The notes below the pieces were generated by a model. It was not told the DNA's origin. It saw only the letters and a list, made by a program, of their open reading frames with translations, and ran no database searches. A stretch of DNA of 9,674 nucleotides from Planctomycetota bacterium (lineage in GTDB: Bacteria; Planctomycetota; PLA2), in contig JAKLKT010000105.1 of assembly GCA_023150495.1 (NCBI GenBank), positions 1-9,674 on the forward strand, given 5' to 3'. Position 1 is the first letter of the stretch; each line of letters opens with the position of its first letter. Made by a program: the position numbers and the translations under genes. Positions 1-6,833 of the stretch are shown here, piece by piece.

Positions 1-165
1 CACGGCCATCGCGATCCGCTCCACCGCCGCCTCGTCCAGCGACGGAGCGGGCCGCTCGGGCACGGGCACGCGTGCCGGCGGGGGCTCCGGCTGGAGCGCG
101 TGCGCGAGGAGGCCGCCGAGGACGCCCCCCGCGATGCCGAGCAGGAGCGGGAGCACGGCCTTCAT
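1..165 (-). CDS. N-terminal fragment of a membrane-anchored or secreted protein of unknown function (3' part outside window)
   Basis: Only the first 55 codons are visible; the reading frame runs off the left edge without a stop. The start ATG (165-163) overlaps the TGA of the preceding gene as ATGA, and I see no clear Shine-Dalgarno, so translation probably depends on coupling to that gene. The protein starts MKAVLPLLLGIAGGVLGG and stays hydrophobic to about residue 23, a Gly/Ala/Leu-rich membrane segment or uncleaved signal anchor. A Pro-rich stretch follows (residues 26-42, with PEPPPARVPVPERPAP), then the beginning of a helix or domain (LDEAAVERIAMAV). An N-terminal anchor, proline spacer and extracytoplasmic domain would fit envelope proteases, chaperones and many other proteins, so I do not name a function. 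Position and overlap make it the third gene of the leftward series that starts at 2294. Confidence 0.75.
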   Translation of the reverse strand, partial: MKAVLPLLLGIAGGVLGGLLAHALQPEPPPARVPVPERPAPSLDEAAVERIAMAV

Positions 166-1205
166 GACTGCCGACCGATCTTGAAGCCCTTCAGGAACTC
201 CTCGTGGACCTTCCTCGCGTCGTCGGCGCGCTTCGCCGGCCCGGCGGTGTGGACGCGGTAGACGCGGCGGTCCTTGATGACGCCCGCGATGAACGTGACG
301 CCGTCCGGCTTCGTCACGACGCCGCGGAAGCCCTCGGCGCCCGCGAACTGCGTCGCCTGCTCGTCCATCTTGAGCGCGTCGCGGTAGTAGTCCGCGAGCT
401 CCTGCATCTGGTCCGCGAGCGTGCCGTCGTACGGCGCGCTGATGACGCTCACCACGATGCCCTTCATCTCGAACCGGGCGTCGGCGAGCGACGCGTCCGG
501 CGGGCGGACGATGCCGAACCCCTCGGGGACGACGCAGGCGTAGGAGCCCTGGACGCTGCGGAACGGGATGCCGCGCGACGTCTTCTCGTCGACCGCGGTG
601 ATCGTGAGCCCCGAGACGGCGCGCTCGAAGAGGTCGCGCACCCGCTTCACGCGCGCGCGGCGCGCGGAGCAGTGGACGCGGAAGAGGCGGTTCTGCCCGT
701 AGTAGGTGCGGACGAGGAGCGCGCGCTCGCGCTTCTTTCCGTCCTCCGTGAGCTCGACGGCCACACCCTCGACCTCGATGCCGGGGAGGCTCGTGCCCTT
801 CGCCATCTGGACGTCCCTGAACGAGATCTCCTTGTAGGCGGGGCGGCCGGGCGCGGGCTCGGGCGTCTCCTTGAACTCCTGGCCGAGCGCCGTGCGGAGC
901 TCCGAGAGCGTTCCGTAGGGGTTGTCCCGGACGAGGACGAGGACGAAGGAGTCGTTCTGCTCGTCGCTGTCGTACCGGGCGAGCTCGCTCCATGCGCCGG
1001 AGGCCGATGCGACCTTCGCCGTCCAGCCGTAGACGCCCGCGAAGGAGAGGCCCAGCTCCGGGTTCTCGTAGGTCGTCGAGACCGGCTCCGCCGGCTTCGC
1101 GGAGGGGGCGGGGACGGGTGCCGGCGTGGGCTTGGGCTGTTCCTGGCCGGGCGCGAGCGCGCAGATGGCCAGAAGCGCGCCGAGGACGGACGCTCTTCGC
1201 TGCAT
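162..1205 (-). CDS. Secreted protein with two PsbP/Mog1/DcrB-like modules, unknown function
   Basis: The protein has 347 residues. A signal peptide (MQRRASVLGALLAICALAPG) is followed by a Pro/Ala spacer (residues 24-42) and two modules of about 130-160 residues. Module 1 (about 43-204) opens with YENPELGLSFAGVYGW and closes with the helix LFERAVSGLTI. Module 2 (about 212-343) opens with SYACVVPEGFGIV and closes with VHEEFLKGFKI. The opening strand with Pro-x-Gly-aromatic (GVYGW in module 1), the mid-domain Gly turn (LPGIEVEGVAV; FAGAEGFRGVV) and the late strand with a tyrosine or phenylalanine (NRLFRVH; RRVYRVH) recur in three other proteins of this window. The layout resembles the Mog1/PsbP/DcrB-like fold, inferred by eye. 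One Cys lies in each module (179, 224). I chose the ATG at 1205 because it directly precedes the signal peptide; an in-frame GTG at 1226 would add seven residues. No clear ribosome binding site precedes either. The stop overlaps the next gene (ATGA). Confidence 0.85.
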   Translation of the reverse strand: MQRRASVLGALLAICALAPGQEQPKPTPAPVPAPSAKPAEPVSTTYENPELGLSFAGVYGWTAKVASASGAWSELARYDSDEQNDSFVLVLVRDNPYGTLSELRTALGQEFKETPEPAPGRPAYKEISFRDVQMAKGTSLPGIEVEGVAVELTEDGKKRERALLVRTYYGQNRLFRVHCSARRARVKRVRDLFERAVSGLTITAVDEKTSRGIPFRSVQGSYACVVPEGFGIVRPPDASLADARFEMKGIVVSVISAPYDGTLADQMQELADYYRDALKMDEQATQFAGAEGFRGVVTKPDGVTFIAGVIKDRRVYRVHTAGPAKRADDARKVHEEFLKGFKIGRQS

Positions 1206-1268
1206 CGGGGGACAACTTAGCACCACGCCGCGGTCCGGGATAGGGAGTCGGGGGGGCTCCGGGGGCCG

Positions 1269-2294
1269 CTACCGCGCGCCCAAGGGGATGGTCCGCCGCC
1301 CCTCCGCCCCCTCGACCACGAGGAGGCCCGTCGCGCCGCCCCGGAGGCTGACGCGGACGAGGCCCGAAGGCGGCGTCCCCGCGAGGAGGAGCGCAGCCGC
1401 CTCGGCGATCCGCGCGTTCGCCGAAGCCTCGCGCGAGAGATGCGGGATGTGGGCCGCGCGCCGGGGCGGGGCCTCTTCGTCGGTCGTCATCGCGTGCGGG
1501 CCCTTGGCGGCGAACCACGCCGCCCCGGACCCGCCGAGGTTGAGCGTCGCCGCGGCTCGGCCGGGGAGCGCCATCGCGACGGAGAAGGGGCCCGTGCCTT
1601 CCTCCCGGGGATCAAGGGGCGCCTCCTCGAGGATGCGCCGGAAGAGGAGCGTCCAGACGAGCCCGCTCAGCGGCGGCGTCGCCTCCTGCCGCGCCGGGCG
1701 CATCGCCGCCGCGATGTCGCCGCGCGCGCCGAGGAACCCGCCGGCCATCCCGGGCCTCGCCACGAGCGCGAGCGGCGGGTCCATGTCCTCGTGGATGACG
1801 ACGACGAGGTCGCGCGCCGCTTCGGAGGGCAGGAGGCACGCCGCCTCCGGGCCCGGGCCGACCGCCCCCTCGGCCGGGAGGTCCGCGGCGCCCCGGACGA
1901 GCCCGAACGCCGAGATCTCGTACCGCGTGTCGAGGAAGAGCGCCTCCTGGAACGAGATCCCGGCTCCCTCCGCGATCCCCTCGATCTCCAGCCGGCAGGC
2001 GCCGGGCAGGAAGCGCGCGAGCTTCTCCCCGCAGGTCTTCACCGCGAACTCCCGGAGGCCCTCGTCCGGCAGAGCGCGGGAAAGCTCGGCGCGGATCCGC
2101 CCCCGCAGCGCCTCGCCGAGCGCGCGGCCCTTCGACCGGGGCGGCCCGGAGAGCCGCACGACGAGGACTCCCTCGCGCTCCTCGACGCGTGCGCGGGACG
2201 GTCCATCCCCCCCGGATCCCCCCCTCTTCGAGCCCCACAGAAGGGTCGCAAGGACGGCGAGCGCGACGGTCAGGACGGCAAGGAAGCGGTACAT
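1269..2294 (-). CDS. Membrane-anchored, divergent C45-like (acyl-CoA:6-APA acyltransferase-like) Ntn-hydrolase homologue
   Basis: The protein has 341 residues. An N-terminal hydrophobic segment (about 4-20) looks like a signal anchor, and a Gly/Arg/Ser-rich spacer follows to about residue 40. The body has the pattern I associate with peptidase family C45: an early Leu-Ser-Gly strand followed by a Gly-rich helix start (LSGPPRSKGRALGEALRGRI, 48-67), the conserved-looking helix and turn LEIEGIAEGAGISFQEALFL (102-121), a candidate N-terminal nucleophile Cys153 in EAACLLP, an acidic strand end IHEDMDPP (167-174), a PLSGLVWTLLFRRILEEA helix region (208-225) and HAMTTDEE (267-274) where related proteins often have TTNH. 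C45 members self-cleave before the Cys and hydrolyse or transfer amide-linked acyl groups. Here the usual Asn and His near these sites look substituted, so activity is uncertain. The length (about 340) fits the family. It is the first gene of the leftward series, divergent from gyrA, and 63 nt separate its stop from the next start. Confidence 0.6.
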   Translation of the reverse strand: MYRFLAVLTVALAVLATLLWGSKRGGSGGDGPSRARVEEREGVLVVRLSGPPRSKGRALGEALRGRIRAELSRALPDEGLREFAVKTCGEKLARFLPGACRLEIEGIAEGAGISFQEALFLDTRYEISAFGLVRGAADLPAEGAVGPGPEAACLLPSEAARDLVVVIHEDMDPPLALVARPGMAGGFLGARGDIAAAMRPARQEATPPLSGLVWTLLFRRILEEAPLDPREEGTGPFSVAMALPGRAAATLNLGGSGAAWFAAKGPHAMTTDEEAPPRRAAHIPHLSREASANARIAEAAALLLAGTPPSGLVRVSLRGGATGLLVVEGAEGRRTIPLGAR

Positions 2295-2377
2295 GCAAAT
2301 CGTTTCAGGACAAAGAGTTACGTCGGCATCTCACCTTGACGGTTCCGCGGGTGCATGGTAGCGTACGGGGCTTCCTG
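2295..2377. promoter_or_regulatory. Divergent intergenic region between the leftward series and gyrA
   Basis: These 83 bases separate two outward-facing start codons. About 2293-2340 is clearly richer in A/T than the rest of the window (runs such as gcaaatcgtttcagg and caaagagtta), as expected for a promoter-bearing spacer in a GC-rich genome. The gyrA promoter candidate is listed separately. On the minus strand I see only a weak -10-like TAACTC about 15 nt before the ATG at 2294, without a convincing -35, and no Shine-Dalgarno for that gene. Confidence 0.6.
2336..2364 (+). promoter_or_regulatory. Probable housekeeping-sigma promoter of gyrA
   Basis: TTGACG (2336-2341) matches the -35 consensus at five of six bases. 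After exactly 17 nt comes TAGCGT (2359-2364), which keeps the most conserved T, A and T of the -10 box. Transcription would begin near 2370-2372, leaving only about 6-8 nt before the gyrA ATG at 2378. The spacing and position support a real promoter; the -10 match itself is modest. Confidence 0.55.
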
Positions 2378-4903
2378 ATGGAGCCCCCCGTCGACACGCC
2401 TGAGACGCCCGGCGAAGGCGCCCCCTTCTCGCGGGACCCGCCGGACCGGATCAAGAACCTCCTCATCGAGGAGGAGATGAAGACGAGCTACCTGCGCTAC
2501 GCGATGAGCGTCATCGTGTCGCGGGCGCTCCCGGACGTGCGGGACGGGCTGAAGCCCTCCCAGCGGCGGATCCTCGTCGCGATGCACGACCTGAACCTGA
2601 CGCCCGGGGCGAAGTACAGGAAGTGCGCGAAGATCGCGGGCGACACGTCGGGCAACTACCACCCTCACGGCGAGGCGGTGATCTACCCGACGCTCGTGCG
2701 CCTCGCCCAGCCCTTCAACATGCGCGTCCCGCTCGTGGACGGGCAGGGGAACTTCGGATCGGTTGACGGCGACCCGCCGGCGGCCATGCGGTACACGGAG
2801 GCGCGGATGACCGCGGCCGCCGTGGACCTGCTCGCGGATCTCGAGCTCGACACGGTCGACTACCAGCCGAACTACGACGAGTCGCGCACCGAGCCGAAGG
2901 TGCTCCCGGGGAAGTTCCCGAACCTCCTCGTGAACGGGTCGATCGGCATCGCGGTCGGCATGGCGAGCAACATCCCGCCCCACAACCCGGGCGAGGTGTG
3001 CGACGCGCTCATCCGGTACATCAACAACCCGGAGTGCACGCTCGAGGAGCTTCTCGAGGTGATGCCCGGCCCCGACTTCCCGACGGGCGGAGTGATCTGC
3101 GGGCGCCAGGGGATCCTCGACGCCTACGCCACCGGGCGCGGGCGCCTCATCGTCCGCGGCCGCATCACGGCCGAGGAGGAGAAGGAGGGGCGCTGGTCGC
3201 TGATCGTCGAGGAGATCCCCTACCCGCCGCGGCGCGACCTGATCATCGAGCGCATCGCGGAGCTCGTGAAGGAGGGGGTGCTCCCGGGCATCGCGCGGCT
3301 CGACGACTACGCCGACCGCACGAACCCCTACCGGATCCACCTCCAGCTCAAGAAGGGCGAGGATCCGAAGGTCACCGAGAACCTCCTCTACCAGCACACC
3401 CCGCTCCAGGAGACCTTCGGGGTCAACGCCATCGCGCTCGTGAACGGGCGGCCGGAGACGCTCGGGTTGAAGGACCTGCTGCAGAACTACCGCGACTACC
3501 GGATCGAGGTCGTGCGGCGCCGCACCCGCTTCCTTCTCGCGAAGGCCGAGGCGCGCGCCCACATCGTCGAGGGGCTCCTCAAGGCGCTCGACATCATCGA
3601 CCAGGTGATCGACACGATCCGGAAGAGCGAGAGCCCCGAGATGGCGCAGGCGCGCCTCGTCGACCGGTTCCAGTTCAGCGACAAGCAGGCCGAGGCGATC
3701 CTCCGGATGACGCTCGCGCGGCTCACCGGGCTCGAGCGGAAGAAGCTCGTGGACGAGCTCGACGAGCTGCGCAGGAAGATCGCCGAGTACAAGGCGATCC
3801 TCGCCTCGGAGCGCAAGGTGCTCGACGTGATCGTAGGCGAGCTCCAGGAGATCAAGGAGAAGCACGGCCGGCGCCGGATGACGGAGATCACGGGCGAGGC
3901 GGTCGAGTTCCAGCGCGAGGAGCTGGTGGCGCCCGAGGACGTGGTCGTGACGATGAGCCGGGGCGGCTACCTGAAGCGTGTGAAGCTCGACACCTACCGC
4001 GCGCAGGGGCGCGGGGGGCGCGGGATCATCGGCGCCGCCACGAAGGAGGAGGACTTCATCACGCAGCTCTGGTCGGCGCACTCGCACGACACGCTGCTCT
4101 TCCTCACGACGCAGGGCCGCGCCTTCGCGAAGCGGGTCTTCGAGATCCCGGAGCTCGCCCGCGAGAGCGCCGGGAGGAACATCAAGAACCTCCTCGAGCT
4201 GCGCGAGAGCGAGGAGGTCACCTCCGCCTTCGCGATCAAGGACTTCGACGACCGGGACATCCTCTTCGCGACCCGGGAGGGCGTCGTGAAGAAGGTGACC
4301 CTCTCGCTCCTCCGCAACGCGGCCCGCCAGACGGGGATCATCGCGTGCGAGCTCGACGAGGGCGACTCCCTTCTCGGGGCGGCGCTGCTGCAGGGAGGCG
4401 AGGGGGTGATCCTCGCGACCGCGCAGGGCATGGCCATCCGGTTCCCGGAGGGCGACGTCCGCCGCATGGGCCGCACCGCCCGCGGCGTGCGCGGCATCAA
4501 GCTCCGCGATGGCGACGAGGTCGTCGGCCTCGCGATCGCCCGCGACGGGGCGGCGCTGCTGACGCTCTGCGAGAACGGCTACGGCAAGCGGACGTTCGTC
4601 GCCGAGTACCGGCCGCAGACGCGCGGCGGCCTCGGCTTGAAGGACATCCAGACGAGCGAGCGCAACGGCAAGGTCGTCGCCACCTGCGTCGTGGACGAGG
4701 GGGACGAGATCGTCCTCATCAGCGCGAAGGGGATGATCGTCCGCACGCGCGTCGCGGAGATCTCGGTCATCGGCCGGAACACCCAGGGCGTGCGGGTGAT
4801 GAACCCGAAGCCCGGGGACCGGCTCCTCGCGTGCGCGGTCGTGCCGCCGCAGGAGGCCGGCGCCCCCGACGAGGCAGCCGGGACGGCGGCCCCGCCGGAG
4901 TAG
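2378..4903 (+). CDS. gyrA: DNA gyrase subunit A
   Basis: GyrA (841 residues) is the breakage-reunion subunit of the A2B2 gyrase that introduces negative supercoils using ATP bound by GyrB. The N-terminal winged-helix/tower region has YAMSVIVSRALPDVRDGLKP (41-60), the HPHG motif (95-98) and the catalytic pair Arg138-Tyr139 in AAMRYTEARM. NLLVNGSIGIAVGMASNIPPHN (182-203) and GPDFPTGG (231-238) are typical. Coiled-coil arms span about 370-500. The C-terminal domain (about 518-823) shows six beta-pinwheel blades, with a GyrA-box-like QGRGGRG (543-549). That box distinguishes it from ParC, although it departs from the usual QRRGGKG. The E. coli Ser83 and Asp87 equivalents are Ala100 and Pro104. 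The C-terminal tail is short and not strongly acidic. The start ATG at 2378 fits the promoter and the family's N-terminus; there is no Shine-Dalgarno. No gyrB is present in the window. Confidence 0.96.
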   Translation: MEPPVDTPETPGEGAPFSRDPPDRIKNLLIEEEMKTSYLRYAMSVIVSRALPDVRDGLKPSQRRILVAMHDLNLTPGAKYRKCAKIAGDTSGNYHPHGEAVIYPTLVRLAQPFNMRVPLVDGQGNFGSVDGDPPAAMRYTEARMTAAAVDLLADLELDTVDYQPNYDESRTEPKVLPGKFPNLLVNGSIGIAVGMASNIPPHNPGEVCDALIRYINNPECTLEELLEVMPGPDFPTGGVICGRQGILDAYATGRGRLIVRGRITAEEEKEGRWSLIVEEIPYPPRRDLIIERIAELVKEGVLPGIARLDDYADRTNPYRIHLQLKKGEDPKVTENLLYQHTPLQETFGVNAIALVNGRPETLGLKDLLQNYRDYRIEVVRRRTRFLLAKAEARAHIVEGLLKALDIIDQVIDTIRKSESPEMAQARLVDRFQFSDKQAEAILRMTLARLTGLERKKLVDELDELRRKIAEYKAILASERKVLDVIVGELQEIKEKHGRRRMTEITGEAVEFQREELVAPEDVVVTMSRGGYLKRVKLDTYRAQGRGGRGIIGAATKEEDFITQLWSAHSHDTLLFLTTQGRAFAKRVFEIPELARESAGRNIKNLLELRESEEVTSAFAIKDFDDRDILFATREGVVKKVTLSLLRNAARQTGIIACELDEGDSLLGAALLQGGEGVILATAQGMAIRFPEGDVRRMGRTARGVRGIKLRDGDEVVGLAIARDGAALLTLCENGYGKRTFVAEYRPQTRGGLGLKDIQTSERNGKVVATCVVDEGDEIVLISAKGMIVRTRVAEISVIGRNTQGVRVMNPKPGDRLLACAVVPPQEAGAPDEAAGTAAPPE

Positions 4904-4978
4904 CGGCCCGGCCCCCGGAGCCCCCCCCATTCCGGGCGCGGGGCGCGTACAATGCCATGGTCGGCTTCGGATCGGAAA

Positions 4979-5001
4979 GCCCGGCGCCACCGCCGCCGGG
5001 C
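4979..5001 (+). promoter_or_regulatory. Leader hairpin immediately upstream of the Shine-Dalgarno
   Basis: GCCCGGCG (4979-4986) and CGCCGGGC (4994-5001) are perfect reverse complements around a 7-nt loop, giving an all-G/C 8-bp stem. It ends one base before the AAGGAG at 5003. It could hold the ribosome binding site open, limit 5' decay or affect initiation. In DNA this rich in G/C such stems can also occur by chance. Confidence 0.5.
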
Positions 5002-5002
5002 C

Positions 5003-5008
5003 AAGGAG
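5003..5008 (+). promoter_or_regulatory. Strong Shine-Dalgarno for the gene at 5014
   Basis: AAGGAG lies 5 nt before the ATG at 5014. It is the clearest ribosome binding site in the window; the other starts here have weak or no such sequence. It fixes the start of this gene and suggests that the operon's first gene is efficiently initiated while the following ones depend on coupling. Confidence 0.8.
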
Positions 5009-5013
5009 AGACC

Positions 5014-6831
5014 ATGCGCAGACTGCCGCTGCTGCTCACCATCCTCGCCCTCGGCCCCGCGTTCGCGCAGGAGGAGGCGGAGACGGCGAAGGACGCGAAG
5101 AGCGGGCTCGTCGTCCAGGTTCCGGAGCAATGGAGCCGGGAGGCATCCCGGGAGCAGGGGAGCGTCCGGTTCGCGGCGATCTACGACCTGAACCGCACGA
5201 AGTACGTGCTCTTCCAGGTCGAGACCGGCCCCGCGACCGGCTTCGACGAGGGCCCCTGGCTCGCGAACGAGAAGGCGTCGCACGGGAAGATCCTGACCAC
5301 GACCGACATCCCGTGGACGACCGAGCCCCTGATGGTCGGCGGCGTGCGGGCGACGCGCTACACGATCGGCGGCAAGACCGACAAGGGCGCCGACATCCGG
5401 CTCCGCGGCTGCGGGTTCGTCCACAACGACGTGTTCTTCCGGATCCTCGAGGTCTCCTCCGGCGGCGCGCACGCGGAGGCGGCCGACGCCATCAAGGCGA
5501 TCTGGGATGCGGTCAAGTTCGAGGACCCGAACCCCTTCGCCGAGGAGGAGGAGGAGAAGGAGGGGTGCGGGGAGGAAGAGAAGGAGGAGCCCGCGGGCGG
5601 CGGCGAGGCTGCCGGCGGGGGCGAGGCGCCGAAGGGCGAGCCGCTCGTCATCGAGGACAAGGTGGCGAAGCTCAAGGTGAGCATGCCGCCGGGCTGGACG
5701 CTCGACCACTCCCCCCAGGAGGACCCGGAGGCGTGGCTGCGCGTGCAGATGAGCCGGACGGCCGGCGAGGCGACCGCCGGGTTCGTCCAGGTCTACCGCG
5801 TCCACATCTCGAATGCGGAGTTCTTCGACCAGAACGAGGCGGGCGACGCCGTCGAGAAGGTGGTCAACGGCGAGCTGAAGCTCTTCGACAGGTTCTTCGG
5901 GGAGGGCTACTCGAAGATGGCGCGCCCGACGATCGACACGCGCAAGCAGCTCGGCAAGGCGCGCAAGTCGTGCGGGTTCGAGGTCCGCGGGGTCACGCTC
6001 GAGGAGCGGGCGAAGATCGACGAGGCGGAGGCGCTGGTCCGGCGCGGCGACACGTCGGTCAAGGTGCCCGAGTTCAAGGACCTCGTCGTCCGCGGCCGGG
6101 TGGCGATGCTCTCGCCCTACCTCTACCTCACCGTCGTGAACACGGCGCGCGTCCTCAACGACGACGAGAAGATGCTCGCGGAGATCGAGGCGATCCAGGA
6201 GTCGTTCGAGCTCACGTCCAGCGAGGCGATGCCGCCCCCGCTCCAGGGCGAGAACGGCGCCTTCGGCAACACGCTGGCCGACCCGGCCAACGCGAAGGAG
6301 CGGAAGGTGTCCAAGGTCCACGAGTACAAGAAGGGCACGAAGGTCGCCGCCGCCTTGAAGTTCGACTTCGTCCTCCCGCCCGGCTTCCAGGAGGCGAAGC
6401 AGGTGAGCGGTCCGACCGGCACCATCGCGCTGGGCGACCCGGTGGCGATCCAGGTCGTCGCCCAGGACGCGAACAACGGCTGGGTCTGGATCACGGTGGT
6501 GGCGCGGAGCGCGAAGTCGCTCGCGCCCAACACGCAGTTCATGGAGAAGAAGCAGGTCTTCGAGTCCTGGATCAGCAACTTCGAGTCGCAGGCGCGCGGG
6601 ACCGGGCGGCTGCCGAAGAAGCCCGAGACCGTGAAGATCGGCTCGATCGACGGCGACGGGTGCGAGCTCGAGGGCGAGATCGCCGGTTTCCATGCGACGG
6701 AGATCAACATGGTCACCGACCAGAGCGGCTGGCGGATCGAGTTCGAGCTGAAGACGCGCGGCACGGGCGCCACGACCTTCGCCGAGGGCATCAAGACCTT
6801 CCGGAAGAAGTTCCGGGCGGCAAAGAAGTGA
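5014..6831 (+). CDS. Secreted protein with three PsbP/Mog1/DcrB-like modules and an acidic linker, unknown function
   Basis: The protein has 605 residues. The signal peptide MRRLPLLLTILALGPAFA is probably cleaved after residue 18. Module A (about 26-170) opens with GLVVQVPEQW and ends IKAIWDAVKFED. A low-complexity acidic then Gly-rich linker follows (171-209, starting with Glu/Lys runs). Module B (about 210-400) opens with AKLKVSMPPGWTL and ends IEAIQESFEL. Module C (about 436-604) opens with ALKFDFVLPPGFQ and ends IKTFRKKF. Module B is the longest, with an insertion around 270-350 rich in charged residues. The four cysteines (133, 185, 320, 550) include one in each module and one in the linker. 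I see no catalytic motif, so a binding or structural role outside the cytoplasm is more likely than enzymatic activity. The fold name is inferred from the strand/helix layout. It is the first gene of a three-gene run; the next start lies 2 nt after its stop. Confidence 0.88.
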   Translation: MRRLPLLLTILALGPAFAQEEAETAKDAKSGLVVQVPEQWSREASREQGSVRFAAIYDLNRTKYVLFQVETGPATGFDEGPWLANEKASHGKILTTTDIPWTTEPLMVGGVRATRYTIGGKTDKGADIRLRGCGFVHNDVFFRILEVSSGGAHAEAADAIKAIWDAVKFEDPNPFAEEEEEKEGCGEEEKEEPAGGGEAAGGGEAPKGEPLVIEDKVAKLKVSMPPGWTLDHSPQEDPEAWLRVQMSRTAGEATAGFVQVYRVHISNAEFFDQNEAGDAVEKVVNGELKLFDRFFGEGYSKMARPTIDTRKQLGKARKSCGFEVRGVTLEERAKIDEAEALVRRGDTSVKVPEFKDLVVRGRVAMLSPYLYLTVVNTARVLNDDEKMLAEIEAIQESFELTSSEAMPPPLQGENGAFGNTLADPANAKERKVSKVHEYKKGTKVAAALKFDFVLPPGFQEAKQVSGPTGTIALGDPVAIQVVAQDANNGWVWITVVARSAKSLAPNTQFMEKKQVFESWISNFESQARGTGRLPKKPETVKIGSIDGDGCELEGEIAGFHATEINMVTDQSGWRIEFELKTRGTGATTFAEGIKTFRKKFRAAKK

Positions 6832-6833
6832 CG

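Larger units (their letters stand above)
4904..5013 (+). promoter_or_regulatory. Intergenic region with -10-like box upstream of the secreted-protein operon
   Basis: This 110-base gap between gyrA and the next gene holds TACAAT at 4948-4953, a five-of-six match to the -10 consensus and a conspicuous A/T island in a GC-rich stretch. No good -35 lies 16-18 nt upstream (the sequence there is C-rich, ending in ccccat), so the promoter is either weak, activator-dependent or read by another sigma factor. A start near 4960 would give a leader of about 54 nt containing the hairpin at 4979-5001. I see no convincing intrinsic terminator after the gyrA stop, so read-through from gyrA is possible. Confidence 0.45.

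Noticed and set aside
1206..1226. Alternative GTG start at 1226 for the gene ending at 162
   Set aside because: It adds seven residues ahead of a well-formed signal peptide, and no ribosome binding site supports it. The ATG at 1205 is the simpler choice, though the GTG cannot be excluded.
204..2361. Long plus-strand open frames opposite the leftward genes (204-1220, 1126-2361, 1440-2339)
   Set aside because: They are Arg/Ala/Pro-rich, lack recognisable domains or plausible starts, and lie opposite genes with signal peptides and family patterns. High third-position G/C removes stops in the other frames.
2189..2377. In-frame extension of gyrA up to 2189
   Set aside because: The added sequence overlaps the divergent gene and its start region, resembles no GyrA N-terminus, and would place the predicted promoter inside the coding sequence.
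2378..4903. Possibility that the topoisomerase gene is parC
   Set aside because: All six C-terminal blades and a GyrA-box-like motif are present, and the length fits GyrA. ParC lacks the box and has a shorter, degenerate C-terminal domain.
2318..4990. 890-codon minus-strand open frame opposite gyrA
   Set aside because: Its product is a low-complexity Arg/Leu/Val/Asp-rich sequence typical of an antisense shadow, and gyrA on the plus strand is unmistakable.
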